Below are positions 9,713 to 19,769 of a DNA stretch of 64,000 nucleotides, piece by piece. The stretch is from Halorientalis sp. (GTDB lineage: Archaea; Halobacteriota; Halobacteria; Halobacteriales; Haloarculaceae): the NCBI RefSeq assembly GCF_028275115.1, contig NZ_JAQCNH010000029.1:1-64000 (forward strand). The letters are read 5' to 3'. Below the pieces are notes generated by a model. That model ran no database searches, was not told the DNA's origin, and saw only the letters and a list, made by a program, of their open reading frames with translations. Numbering within the stretch: position 1 is the stretch's first letter; each line of letters starts with the position of its first letter. The position numbers and the translations under genes are program-made.

Positions 9713-9777
9713 TCGGGTTCGAGTGGTGGCGGTCGCGGTAAGTGCTTTCTCCCGCTCCGTGTTCGGAGTCGATATCG

Positions 9778-10182
9778 TCACTCCGCGGTGTGGACGACAT
9801 CGACATCGGCCAGCGAGTGGACCGGCCCCTCGTCGACGTCGCGTTTGTTGTGCGTGACGAAGGTCCCGCCCTCGGTGTAGACGGTTGCGAGGGTGAACAG
9901 GTCGACAGCGTCGAGGACGACATCCTGAGACTGGAGTTTGTCGTCGAGATAGGACGCTTCGATGGCCGTGTCGTCGGTAAACGAGAGAATCCGGTCGAAC
10001 GTCGACCTGAGACGGCGTTGCTCCTGTCGCCGCTCGGCACGGCTGGTGTGATACTGGAACGACTCCCAGGCGACGTGCGCGGGTAGCGTCCACTCCTCGG
10101 TGCTGTACTGCTGGAGGTGGTCGATGACCGCCTGATTCGAGTTCCGCAGTTTGACCAGTACGTCCCTGTCGAGGGCGATCAT
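9778..10182 (-). CDS. PIN-domain protein (VapC-like toxin)
   Basis: MIALDRDVLVKLRNSN...AVDLFTLATVYTEGGTFVTHNKRDV; paired with upstream antitoxin-like ORF. Confidence 0.7.
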   Translation of the reverse strand: MIALDRDVLVKLRNSNQAVIDHLQQYSTEEWTLPAHVAWESFQYHTSRAERRQEQRRLRSTFDRILSFTDDTAIEASYLDDKLQSQDVVLDAVDLFTLATVYTEGGTFVTHNKRDVDEGPVHSLADVDVVHTAE

Positions 10183-10398
10183 CTATCGTCGCTCCTCCAG
10201 CGACTCGTTCAGTCGGTCGCGCGCTTCGTCCATCCGCTCGATGTCCTCGTCGTCGACGGGCGGGAGCGATTCGGCGATCCGTTCCACGTCTTTCTCCGTT
10301 CGGCTGAGCCGTTCCAGCAGGTCGTTGAAGCTCTCGTCGTCCCGCTTGAGGTCCCGCAATCGCTCTTTGACCTCCTCGCTGACCCGGATCGTACTTAT
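10183..10398 (-). CDS. VapB-like antitoxin; start codon uncertain
   Basis: (I/M)STIRVSEEVKERLRDLKRDDESFNDLLERLSRTEKDVERIAESLPPVDDED...; abuts PIN toxin start; start position inferred at an ATA codon. Confidence 0.6.
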   Translation of the reverse strand: MSTIRVSEEVKERLRDLKRDDESFNDLLERLSRTEKDVERIAESLPPVDDEDIERMDEARDRLNESLEERR

Positions 10399-10500
10399 GT
10401 GTATACGCTGTGTACAAAATGGTGGTAGGTGTTTCGCCGCTCGGGCACCCATGCCCCCCGGAGCGGCCGCGGGTGGTGCGGTCGACACTCCGTGTCGTAC

Positions 10501-10527
10501 CGGACGCGAGCCAGCGGCTCGCGTCCG
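10501..10527. repeat. 12-bp perfect hairpin with 3-nt loop
   Basis: CGGACGCGAGCC-agc-GGCTCGCGTCCG followed by GCAGTTTTT on + strand. Confidence 0.7.
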
Positions 10528-10557
10528 GCAGTTTTTCGCCACGTTTTCACGAGGAGA

Positions 10558-10580
10558 GGTGCCGCGCGGAGCGCGGCACC
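10558..10580. repeat. 10-bp perfect hairpin with 3-nt loop
   Basis: GGTGCCGCGC-gga-GCGCGGCACC just downstream of the DHH gene stop (minus strand). Confidence 0.65.
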
Positions 10581-10598
10581 CGACGAAGTAAAAAGTGG

Positions 10599-11771
10599 TT
10601 AGATATCGCCGCTCATCGCGTCGAACAACCGGTCCGTCAGTTCGGGCATCGTCATACCCGTCGAGGGGCCGATTCCCTCCATGTGGTCCAGCGAGACCTG
10701 GCCGCCACCCATGCGGGCGTGACCGCCGGCCTCGGCCATCGGAATGTCGTCGACGGTAGCGCGAAGGGTTTTGCCCATGTGGACGCGGTCGTCCCGCGAC
10801 CGTCCCGAGAGGTGGACGGTACCGTCTTTCTTGCCGGCGACGACGACCGCCGTGACGCCTTCTAGCCGGAGAAGTTCGTCTGCGGCCTGCGGGATGGCGT
10901 CGGCGTTGTTCACCTCGCCGACGTTGGCGAAGCCGAAAGCGTTGCGAACCTCGCGGTTAGTGATGGCACGGGCCTTGACCTCCAGCACCTCGGCGTCGAC
11001 CTCGGGGTTAGCGATGCGGTCGAGCATGTCCTCGTCGACGCCCTCGTAGAGGTAGGAAGCGGCCCCGAACTCGGCGGCAGAACAGCCCTTGGTGAGGTGC
11101 TTGGTGTCCGACTGGATGCCGTATATGAGGCCCGTCGCCAGATCCGTTGGCAACTGTTTGGCCTCGGCCTCGTCATCGGGGTCACTGGGGTCCCAGCCGA
11201 GTCTCTCGAAATACTCGGCGAAGATGGTTGCACAGGCACCGATGTCGGTGCGAACGTCCGTGAACTCAACGCCGGTGCCGTCTCCGGGGTGGTGGTCGAC
11301 GACGGCGAAGGGGTCGACGCTGTCCGCGCCGGAGAACCCTCTCGGCGTGTTGTGGTCGACGAGGACGACCTCCTTCGACGTGAGTTCACTGGCGTCCTCG
11401 ATGCGCTCGAAGTCCAGGTCGAGGACGGTCTCGAAGGCGCGGTTTTCCTGATGCCGGATCTGGCCGGTGTACTGCATCGACGCGTCGGTGTCGACGGATT
11501 CGGCGAGCGTTCGAATGGCCATCGCGCTGGCCATGGCGTCCGGGTCGGGATTGGGGTGCATCAGCACCGACACGTCGTCCCGGGCGGCCAGAAGCCGCTT
11601 GATTTTCGCCCCCTCGGGTCGGCGGAGGCGGGCGACGACCCAGGCGACGGCGCCGAGAGCGACGAGCACGGCGACGGCCACCACCACCGACGGTGGGCCG
11701 TCTATGGCGAACGCCGCGGTGGTGTCGACGGCCGCATCGGGCCAGACGCCACCCGCGGCTGCAAGTGGCAT
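10599..11771 (-). CDS. DHH family phosphoesterase with N-terminal TM segment
   Basis: VSVLMHPNPDPDAMASAMAIRTLAE; VVLVDHNTPRGFSG; AVVDHHPGDG; GGHARMGGGQV. Confidence 0.85.
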   Translation of the reverse strand: MPLAAAGGVWPDAAVDTTAAFAIDGPPSVVVAVAVLVALGAVAWVVARLRRPEGAKIKRLLAARDDVSVLMHPNPDPDAMASAMAIRTLAESVDTDASMQYTGQIRHQENRAFETVLDLDFERIEDASELTSKEVVLVDHNTPRGFSGADSVDPFAVVDHHPGDGTGVEFTDVRTDIGACATIFAEYFERLGWDPSDPDDEAEAKQLPTDLATGLIYGIQSDTKHLTKGCSAAEFGAASYLYEGVDEDMLDRIANPEVDAEVLEVKARAITNREVRNAFGFANVGEVNNADAIPQAADELLRLEGVTAVVVAGKKDGTVHLSGRSRDDRVHMGKTLRATVDDIPMAEAGGHARMGGGQVSLDHMEGIGPSTGMTMPELTDRLFDAMSGDI

Positions 11772-11876
11772 ACTCGCGTTGTGTCGGGCCCAACGAACAT
11801 GAAGTTTCCCCATCAGTACAACAGTAGAAGTCAACCCCTGGTACGAACACTCCGGTGCTGTACGGCGGCGTTACAC

Positions 11877-12770
11877 CTAGTCGCCGCGGTACGCCTCGAT
11901 TGCGGCCCGGTATCCCTCCCGATAGGTCGGGAACGAGAGGTCGTACCCCCACTCCTGGAGCCGGTCGTTCGAGCACCGCTTACTCGTCTCGACTCGGCGG
12001 CGCGCGGCGGGAGACAGCGCCTCGTCGGCCAGCCGCTCGGCTTTCGTCCGTTTGGCTGGCTCCGTGACGCCGCACTCGGCGGCCAGCCAGTCCGCGAACT
12101 CCCATTTCGGGGCCGGTTCGTCGTCGACGACCAGCACCACGTCGTCGCGGCCACGGTCGGTCTCGAGCAGGAACCGTACCACTCCCGCGGCGTCGTCCCG
12201 GTGGACCATGTTCAGATATCCGGCCGTGACCGGTCCCTCCAGATATCGCTCCAGTCGGTAGCGGTCGGGGCCGTACAGACCGGCGAAGCGGGCAACGGTT
12301 CCGTCGATACCGTTCGCGCCGGCCAGTTCAGTGGCGATCCGCTCGGCTTCGGCCAGCACCTCGGTCTTCTCTGTCGTCGGGTCGAGTGGCGTCTCCTCAT
12401 CCACCCAGTCGCCGTCGTGGTCGCCGTAGACGCCCGTACTGGAGGTGTAGACCAGCCGGTCCGGTGTGTTCTCGCGAGCGGCGAACTGCTCGACGGTCGT
12501 CCGGAGACCGTCGACGTAAATCTCGCGAGCCGCCTCGGCCCCGCGCCCGCCGGAACTGGCGGCGAACACGACCGCGTCGACGTCCGGTACCTGTTCTAAG
12601 TCGACGGGGTCGGTCACGTCCGCCTGAACGGCCTCGAGCCCCGCCGACTCGATTGCGGCGACACCCGAATCCGAGCGGCGAACCCCGACGACGTCGTGGT
12701 CGGCCGATAGCTGTCGACCCAATTCCAGTCCGACGTAGCCACAGCCCAGAATCGCGACGCGCATCGTCAC
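11877..12770 (-). CDS. NAD-dependent epimerase/dehydratase (SDR)
   Basis: MRVAILGCGYVGLELGRQLSADHDVVGVRRS; VYTSSTGVYGDHDGDWVDE. Confidence 0.85.
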   Translation of the reverse strand: MTMRVAILGCGYVGLELGRQLSADHDVVGVRRSDSGVAAIESAGLEAVQADVTDPVDLEQVPDVDAVVFAASSGGRGAEAAREIYVDGLRTTVEQFAARENTPDRLVYTSSTGVYGDHDGDWVDEETPLDPTTEKTEVLAEAERIATELAGANGIDGTVARFAGLYGPDRYRLERYLEGPVTAGYLNMVHRDDAAGVVRFLLETDRGRDDVVLVVDDEPAPKWEFADWLAAECGVTEPAKRTKAERLADEALSPAARRRVETSKRCSNDRLQEWGYDLSFPTYREGYRAAIEAYRGD

Positions 12771-13195
12771 CGCCTGCTCTCGATGAACCTATGCAGCAGG
12801 GCGTACTCTGCCAGCGTCATCGGGTGTCGGCCCTCGACTTTCTGCTGTATCTCCTTGGCTTCGAGTTGGCTGCCGATTCCCGACTGGATCGCCTCCACGT
12901 CGAGGACGGCACTGCTCATCCCCATTAGGAGGATGTCGCGGGCGTCCGCGACGAGAAAGTCCCGATCGTCGGGCCGGTCCGGGTCGGTCGCGAGGATGGC
13001 CGCCCCGTCCTCCAGCGTCAGGTCGGGCGAATCGCCCTCGACCAGCCCCGAGAGCGTCGTCGCGTCGATTCCGGTCTCGGCCGCGACGGTCTCGATGCCC
13101 TGTCGCTCGATCACGTCCGTCAGGACCGCCTCGTAGGCGGCCAGCAGGTCCTCGGGGTCGCGGTCCCCGACTGCCTCGAACTCGTCTCTGAGCAT
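12767..13195 (-). CDS. DUF5791-like haloarchaeal protein
   Basis: MLRDEFEAVGDRDPEDLLAAYEAVLTDVIERQGIETVAAETGID...; overlaps SDR start. Confidence 0.65.
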   Translation of the reverse strand: MLRDEFEAVGDRDPEDLLAAYEAVLTDVIERQGIETVAAETGIDATTLSGLVEGDSPDLTLEDGAAILATDPDRPDDRDFLVADARDILLMGMSSAVLDVEAIQSGIGSQLEAKEIQQKVEGRHPMTLAEYALLHRFIESRR

Positions 13196-13437
13196 ACACG
13201 CGGATAGAAGGTCCTCCGGTAAATCAGTGTCAGTTCGGGCGGATTTCGACGGGACTGCGACCGGTCGCTCAGCCGGCCGTCGGTCTCGGAGTGTATCGCG
13301 TCGAAAGAGCGGGACCGTATCGAACACAGTTTTATTATCCAGCGCAGTTGGATATCTACCGTGATGCTGGGTGGGCCCGCGTATCGCTGGATTGGGGCGG
13401 GTCCAGCAGATCACGGCGACCACGGGGTGGTCCACAC

Positions 13438-14193
13438 ATGAGTAGAGGAAAAAAGAGGACGGCAGCGGACGAACTGAACTACTACGAACTGGACGAGTAC
13501 TTCCCGACGACGGCGTGGCTGGAGACCTACGCCGAACGGCTGTGTGCCAGCGAGGAACTCGACCGGGAAATGAACGGCTGGGGTACCGACTGGAACGGCG
13601 ATTTCGTGTTCGAGATTCGGAATCTCCCCACCTTCGAGAACGCAGTCAACGACCTGCCTGAGGAGCTCTGGCGCAACCTCGGCGACGCCATCGAGTCCCT
13701 GCCTGACAGCACACTCGAGGCCGTCCTGCAGACCGCACCGGAGGGGATACAGAACAACATCGAGGCCCGGACCGGCACCCTCCAAGAGCGGGCGGCGGCG
13801 GAGTTGCTGGAGACGCCCATCGAGGAGTCCCCGGAGAAGGTCTGGCCGGGTCTCCGCAACATCATGCCGGAGGTGCTGGACGACCTTGTCGACGAACTCG
13901 ACGAACACGTCACCGACGAGGGCCACGTCTTCGCCTGGCTCAACATGGTCGACGGCGACTGTCTGGAGACCGCGACGATGCAATCCTTAGACGAGCGCGA
14001 ACACCGCGTCCGCCTCACCGGCGAGTACGCGGACTGGAAACGCCTACTGTCGGGCGAACTGGGCCTCCTCGACGCCGTGATGGGCGGGACGCTGAACGTG
14101 ACCGCCGACATGAAAAATACCCTGCAGTACATGGACGCACAGTTGGAGATGGTCGAGGTCGCCGCGGAGACGGACAAACGGTACCTTTTTTAA
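13438..14193 (+). CDS. Conserved haloarchaeal protein, possible SCP2 sterol-binding-like domain
   Basis: MSRGKKRTAADELNYYELDEYFPTTAWLETYAERLCAS...; C-terminal NVTADMKNTLQYMDAQLEMVEVAAETD. Confidence 0.65.
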   Translation: MSRGKKRTAADELNYYELDEYFPTTAWLETYAERLCASEELDREMNGWGTDWNGDFVFEIRNLPTFENAVNDLPEELWRNLGDAIESLPDSTLEAVLQTAPEGIQNNIEARTGTLQERAAAELLETPIEESPEKVWPGLRNIMPEVLDDLVDELDEHVTDEGHVFAWLNMVDGDCLETATMQSLDEREHRVRLTGEYADWKRLLSGELGLLDAVMGGTLNVTADMKNTLQYMDAQLEMVEVAAETDKRYLF

Positions 14194-14327
14194 TCCTAAC
14201 TGGTTCCGTTACCGGAGTCGCCCGCGACGGCCCCCTGCGTGAAAAGTTGAGGGAGAATGCGTGAGCGCCTGCCGTGACGGCGCCAGCGGCGTCGCTCGAA
14301 CAACTCCCACGGAAAGAGAGTACGGTT

Positions 14328-15131
14328 TCAGGCTTCCACTGCCAGCCCGGCCTCTCGTGCGGCCTCCTCGGCACTCTGGTCGTCGTGGATGACGCTGGCG
14401 ACGCCCTGCGTGATCGCTTCGGGGTCGTCGTGCTGGAAGATCGACCGGCCCATCGAGACGCCGGCCGCACCGGCGTCCATCGCGCCCCGCACCATCTCCA
14501 GCGTCTCCCTGTCGGTGCCTTTCGACCCGCCCGCGATGACGACCGGCAGGCTCGTCGACTCCACGACGTGCTGGAAGCTCTCGGCGTCGCCGGTGTAGCC
14601 GGTCTTCACCAGGTCCGCGCCGAGTTCCTCGCCCAGGCGGACGGCGTGGCCGACAGCCTGATTGTAGTCGTCGGATTCGGGGTCGATCTCCGGACCGCGC
14701 GCGTAAGTCATGGCGAGGACGGGCATCCCGTAGCGGTCGGCCTCGCTCGTGACCGCTGCGAGTGCCTCGATCTGTTCGCGTTCGTACTGTGAGCCGACGT
14801 TGATGTGGAAGGAGACGGCGTCAGCACCCGCCCGGATGGCGTCCTCGACGGTCCCGGTCGCGCGCTTGTCGTTTTCGTCCGGACCGATGGCCGTCGAGCC
14901 GTTGAGATGGCAGATGTAGCCCGCGCGGTTCTTGTTTTCGTGCACACGTTCTGCGATGCCCTTCTGAGTGAGAACTGCGTCGGCACCGCCCCGTGTGATC
15001 GCGTCGATCGTCGATTCGATGTCTTTGAGGCCGCTGACGGCCCCCAGTGTGATGCCGTGGTCCATTGGGACGATGAGGTGGCGTTCCCCTGTCCCGATGC
15101 GCGCCAACCGCGCTGCGTTCCCCGTACTCAT
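14328..15131 (-). CDS. 2-amino-3,7-dideoxy-D-threo-hept-6-ulosonate synthase (class I aldolase)
   Basis: HLIVPMDHGITLGAVSGL...LVKTGYTGDAESFQHVV...VVIAGGSKG. Confidence 0.9.
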   Translation of the reverse strand: MSTGNAARLARIGTGERHLIVPMDHGITLGAVSGLKDIESTIDAITRGGADAVLTQKGIAERVHENKNRAGYICHLNGSTAIGPDENDKRATGTVEDAIRAGADAVSFHINVGSQYEREQIEALAAVTSEADRYGMPVLAMTYARGPEIDPESDDYNQAVGHAVRLGEELGADLVKTGYTGDAESFQHVVESTSLPVVIAGGSKGTDRETLEMVRGAMDAGAAGVSMGRSIFQHDDPEAITQGVASVIHDDQSAEEAAREAGLAVEA

Positions 15132-15268
15132 GTTAGGGGAAAGTGTGGCAAGTACAGACATAAGCGTTGCGAGACTGCGACACGGCCACCCGTTCCGGAC
15201 CGGCCGCCGTCGGTGAGTTCGCGTCCAGAGCGTCGCCGGACCGAGCGGTGTCGGCCCGGGAACACGCG

Positions 15269-16114
15269 TCAGTCCCCACCGGCCTTGGCCCGCTCTCGAG
15301 CCCCGCGCAGTGCTCCCTGCTTCAGTTCGCGGGCCCTCGTTTCGAGTCGGTCGGCCACCGCTGAGACCGGTTCGTCGCTCTCTGTGCCCTCGGCCACGAT
15401 GTCGACGAGAGCAGAGCCGACGATGACCCCGTCGGCCCCGGCCCGGACGATTCGCGCGGCGTGGTCGCCCTTTTTGATGCCGAAGCCGACGGCTTTGGGC
15501 ACCTTCCAGTCGTCGATACGGGCTAAACTCTCGTCGGTCTGGTCGCTCACGTCGTCGCGCGCGCCGGTCGTCCCCAGTCGGGCCTGTACGTAGACGTAGC
15601 CCGACACCTGCTCGCGCATCTCGTCAAGGCGCTCGCCGCGTGTCGTCGGCGCGACGATGAACACGAGGTCCAGGCCGAACTCGTCGCAGGCGGTCCGGAG
15701 CGGGTCGGCCTCCTCGGCCGGCAGGTCCGGGACGACAAAGCCCGTCAGCCCGACATCTGCGGCCTTCTCGACGAAGGAACGCGGCCCGTCCTCGTCGCCG
15801 TACTGGTAGATGAGGTTGTAGTAGGTCATACAGACCAGCGGCACGTCCACGTCCACGTCCTCGACGAACTCGAAGTACCGGTCCGGCGTCATCCCGGCGT
15901 CCAGCGCGCGAACAATGGCGTCTTGAATCGTTTTCCCCTCCGCGATGGGCTCGGAGAAGGGTAGACCGAGCTCGATCACGTCCGCGCCGCCCCGGGCCAG
16001 CGCCTCGACGTACCCGATCGAGGCCTCGTAGTCGGGGTCGCCGGCCGCCAGATACGGGACGAAGGCGGGCTCGTCGCGTCCGAACGCAGTGCCGAGGTCG
16101 GGGTTGTTGGCCAT
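15269..16114 (-). CDS. trpA: Tryptophan synthase alpha chain
   Basis: [49 protein letters not shown]. Confidence 0.95.
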   Translation of the reverse strand: MANNPDLGTAFGRDEPAFVPYLAAGDPDYEASIGYVEALARGGADVIELGLPFSEPIAEGKTIQDAIVRALDAGMTPDRYFEFVEDVDVDVPLVCMTYYNLIYQYGDEDGPRSFVEKAADVGLTGFVVPDLPAEEADPLRTACDEFGLDLVFIVAPTTRGERLDEMREQVSGYVYVQARLGTTGARDDVSDQTDESLARIDDWKVPKAVGFGIKKGDHAARIVRAGADGVIVGSALVDIVAEGTESDEPVSAVADRLETRARELKQGALRGARERAKAGGD

Positions 16115-17362
16115 CTACATCGCACCTCCGGCGGTGTCAAACACGCTCATGTCGACATCCACGTCGAGGTCCCGCTGTTCGGTCTCCTCGATGACGGTCT
16201 GGAGGTCCTTGTCGCCTCGGCCCGAGACGTTTATTACTGTGACGTCGCCCACCGCGTCGGGGTTCTCGTGCAGATAGCCGAAGGCGTGGGCGGTTTCCAG
16301 CGCGGGGATGATCCCCTCCTCCTGTGAGAGGCGGTGGAACCCCTCCAGCGCGGCGTCGTCGTCGACGTTGACCGGCCTGACCCGGCCCGTATCGACGAGG
16401 TGGGCCAGTTCCGGCCCGACGCCGGCGTAGTCCAGCCCCGCCGAGACACTGTGTGACTCCATGATCTGCCCGTCCGAATCCTGCAGGAGCTTGGTGCGTG
16501 CACCGTGGAGAACACCCTCGTCGCCGGTCGAGAGCGTCGCCGAGTTGGGGGCAACGCCTTCTTCCTCGTCGACGGCCAGCGAGGAACCGCCGGCCTCGAC
16601 GGCTATCAGTTCCACCTCGTCGTCCTCGGCGAACTCGGCGAACGCCCCCATCGTGTTCGACCCGCCGCCGGCACACGCGACCACCGAGTCGGGGAGTCTG
16701 CCGAGTCGCTCGCGGCTCTGCTCGCGCATCTCCTCGGAGATGACGCTGTGGAAGTCACGGACCATCCGCGGGAACGGGTCCGGGCCGACGATCGACCCGA
16801 TGACGTAGTGGGTGGTTTCGACGGTCGTTGCCCAGTCGCGCATCGTCTCGCTGATAGCCTCCTTGAGCGTGCCCCGGCCCACGGTCACGGGGTTCACCTC
16901 TGCCCCGTTGAGCCGCATCCGGAACACGTTGGGCCGCTGGCGGTTGATATCGGTTCGGCCCATGTAGATCTCACAGGGCATGTCCAGGTGGGCGGCCGCC
17001 ATCGCCGTCGCGGTGCCGTGCTGGCCGGCCCCGGTTTCGGCGATGATCCGGTCTTTGCCCATATACTTGGCGAGCAGAACCTGTCCGAGCGCGTTGTTCA
17101 GTTTGTGTGCGCCTCCGTGGAGCAGATCCTCACGTTTGAGGTACACCTCGGCGTCGTACGCGCCCGAGAGTTGGTCGGCGTACTGCAACGGCGTCGGCCG
17201 GCCGCCGAAGTCTCGCAGTCGCTCGCGGAACTCGTTCATGAACCCGTCCTCGTTGTTCAGCACGTACCGTTCGTACGCGTCTGTCAACTCCTCGATGGCC
17301 GGCATCAACGCCTCTGGCACGTACTGACCGCCGTACTCTCCGAATTTTCCTGTCTCACTCAT
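16115..17362 (-). CDS. trpB: Tryptophan synthase beta chain
   Basis: [41 protein letters not shown]-lysine motif. Confidence 0.97.
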   Translation of the reverse strand: MSETGKFGEYGGQYVPEALMPAIEELTDAYERYVLNNEDGFMNEFRERLRDFGGRPTPLQYADQLSGAYDAEVYLKREDLLHGGAHKLNNALGQVLLAKYMGKDRIIAETGAGQHGTATAMAAAHLDMPCEIYMGRTDINRQRPNVFRMRLNGAEVNPVTVGRGTLKEAISETMRDWATTVETTHYVIGSIVGPDPFPRMVRDFHSVISEEMREQSRERLGRLPDSVVACAGGGSNTMGAFAEFAEDDEVELIAVEAGGSSLAVDEEEGVAPNSATLSTGDEGVLHGARTKLLQDSDGQIMESHSVSAGLDYAGVGPELAHLVDTGRVRPVNVDDDAALEGFHRLSQEEGIIPALETAHAFGYLHENPDAVGDVTVINVSGRGDKDLQTVIEETEQRDLDVDVDMSVFDTAGGAM

Positions 17363-18138
17363 GTTTCGGTCTCCGTTTGCGTCAGTCGCGACGTGTTTTC
17401 CTCGACCGGTCCGTCCATGATGGCGCTACCGATCAACAGCCCATCTGCCCCAGCCGCTCGCATTCGGGACACGTCGGCAGCGGTCTCGATACCGCTCTCG
17501 GCCAACACGGTCACGTCGTCGGGTACGTCGGCTGCGACACGCTCGAACGTCCCCAGGTCGACGTCCAACTGTGCGAGGTCACGGTTGTTCACACCCACGA
17601 TATCGGCTCCGGCGTCAAGTGCCTGCTGGAGTTCCGCCGCGTCGTGAACCTCCACGAGAACCTGGAACCCGCGGTCCCGGGCCGCTCCGAGCAGGTGAGC
17701 CAGTCCGTCGGTATCCGATTCCTGCAAGAACCGGGCGATCAGAAGGATGACGTCGGCCGCCACGGTGTCGAGTTGGGCCTCGCGCACGACGAAGTCCTTC
17801 CGCAGGACCGGCACGTCGACGGCATCGCGGATTCGGCGCACGTTCTCCGGTGAGCCGCCAAAGTGGTCCGGTTCGGTCAGCACCGACAGGGCCGCCGCGC
17901 CGCCGGCAACCATCTCCTCGGCGAGCTCGACGGGGTCGTCGGTCCGTTCGCCGTCGGTCGTCGGACTCGTCGGCTTGATCTCTGCGACTACGGGTACCCG
18001 CCCGTCGGCCTCGGCTGCCGCGAACGCGTCGGGTAGCGACCGCGGGTCGACCGACAGCCGCCCGTCGCCCCCACCTCGCTCGCGAGCGGCCGCGAGTATT
18101 GCTTCCACCGCTGGTGCTATTTCTCCACTAGCGTCCAT
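17359..18138 (-). CDS. trpC: Indole-3-glycerol-phosphate synthase
   Basis: [61 protein letters not shown]. Confidence 0.95.
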   Translation of the reverse strand: MDASGEIAPAVEAILAAARERGGGDGRLSVDPRSLPDAFAAAEADGRVPVVAEIKPTSPTTDGERTDDPVELAEEMVAGGAAALSVLTEPDHFGGSPENVRRIRDAVDVPVLRKDFVVREAQLDTVAADVILLIARFLQESDTDGLAHLLGAARDRGFQVLVEVHDAAELQQALDAGADIVGVNNRDLAQLDVDLGTFERVAADVPDDVTVLAESGIETAADVSRMRAAGADGLLIGSAIMDGPVEENTSRLTQTETET

Positions 18139-18239
18139 TACTGTACACTGACGGACGGAACTGCACATAAGACTTGCGCCCGGGAACGGTGAGTCGAGGA
18201 ATAGCCTGAAGAGGTGACACGACGAACTGTCGAACTGAA

Positions 18240-18914
18240 ATGACGGATAGACGAGATTTTCTCGGGGGACTGACGCTCCTCGGAGCGGCCAGCGTGGCCG
18301 GTTGTCTCGGTGATGACGGCAGGAGCGGCGGGAGCGGCGGGGACGGGCGACGGACGCCGACCACGGTGGGACCGGCTGCGTCCGGGAGTCAGTCCCGAGA
18401 GCCTGACGAGGCGGGGGACGGGGGGTCACTCCCATCGGCACTCCGAGTCGTCTCGGCGGTCGGAACCGGCGTCGAGGCCCGCCGGATTGGGACGGTCGAA
18501 CTGACGGTCGGCAGGGCCGACTGGGTCGAGAGCGTCGATCTGACCGATCTCACCGCCACCTGGACCGTCCCTGGCGACAGCTATGAACTGGCCGCGGCCA
18601 CCACCGATACCGATACCGACGCCGACGGCTACTTCGGAATCGAACCGGACAGGGGAACGGCCGCGGACGCGACGCTGCAGACGGCCGACGAGCGGCACCG
18701 ACTGGTGTTCGACCTCGGAGACGACGACGTCGAGAACGACGACCGGCACCGGCGGACGGAGACCGACGTCACGCACTTCGGTGAAGTCGTGCGCGAGGAC
18801 GACGTCGTCGGTCTCAGACTCACGACGGCCGGTGGGTCAACGACGAGCGTCCGGCTGTTGGCCCCGGCCGACGTGACGGAAATCGAGGGAACCGTCGAGT
18901 TGACCATCGACTGA
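18240..18914 (+). CDS. Tat lipoprotein with archaellin-like mature domain
   Basis: [26 protein letters not shown]; mature [23 protein letters not shown]...[15 protein letters not shown]...[11 protein letters not shown]...[30 protein letters not shown] parallels archaellin globular domains. Confidence 0.7.
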   Translation: MTDRRDFLGGLTLLGAASVAGCLGDDGRSGGSGGDGRRTPTTVGPAASGSQSREPDEAGDGGSLPSALRVVSAVGTGVEARRIGTVELTVGRADWVESVDLTDLTATWTVPGDSYELAAATTDTDTDADGYFGIEPDRGTAADATLQTADERHRLVFDLGDDDVENDDRHRRTETDVTHFGEVVREDDVVGLRLTTAGGSTTSVRLLAPADVTEIEGTVELTID

Positions 18915-19075
18915 TACTGTCGGCCGGGAGAGGCTCCAGCCGACGTGCGCCTGGAGTTATACGGGCACGGCTGGCGTCGTACCGGCGGACTGACGTCCAC
19001 TGGCACCCGTCCGGCGGTGTGTGATTTCCGGTCGCGTTACGGTACGGTCGTTTACAGGTCGGGCGCGACTCGTCT

Positions 19076-19734
19076 GTGTTTACCTGTCGGCGGCGGATGC
19101 TCCTCCGGACCGGCATCACCGCCACAGCGCTCGCGGTAGCTGGCTGCACCAGCCAGGACGACTCGGTCGACCCTGCCGCCGACAGTGACGGCGGAACCGA
19201 CGACGCCGGCGGAACCGAGATACCCGGGACCGTAGTGGTGGAGGCACCGATACGAACGATTTGGCCGAGACCACGACGGACGACGACCGGCGGCCGACCG
19301 ACCGGAGACAGGCCGCCTCGAAGGTGAGGGTCGTCGCGGACGGGCGGATCAGCGCCGTCGAACTGACGGTCGTACCCGCTCTGGGGGCCGGTCCCGTCGG
19401 CCTGGACGTCTTGATTGTCCAAAGGGTCGGCGCGAACGGAACCGACGATGTCGCTACGACGTCGGGTGGGGCGACGGTCGACGGCGGCTTTCGGCTCGCC
19501 CCGGTCACGGACTCGGACGACTCCGCATCAGTCGTGGACGTCGTCGACGACCGGATGCGGTTGTCGATGGCTCTCTGGACGACCGACGGGGTATCCCGCG
19601 TGGAGGAGTTCGGTGAATCGCTCCGGCCTGGGGTCGCGGCTGCGGTCAGAGTCGCGACTGGCAGTAGCGCGACGGCAACCGTCCGACTCAGGGTATCGCA
19701 GACGCTCGCCGGCGAGCAAGCAGTCACCCTGTAG
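19076..19734 (+). pseudogene. Second archaellin-like lipoprotein, frame disrupted in linker
   Basis: Frame 2 lipobox MLLRTGITATALAVAGCTSQDDSVDPAADSDGGTDDAGGTEIPGT; frame 1 continues RSGGGTDTNDLAETTTDDDRRP...VRVVADGRISAVELTVVPALGAGPVGLDVLIVQRVG...LRVSQTLAGEQAVTL. Confidence 0.6.
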
Positions 19735-19769
19735 CCAGTTTCAAGACCCTCTCACCCCTTCACGCGAGC

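Noticed and set aside
11097-12599. 500-aa + strand ORF
   Set aside because: Antisense to the DHH and SDR genes
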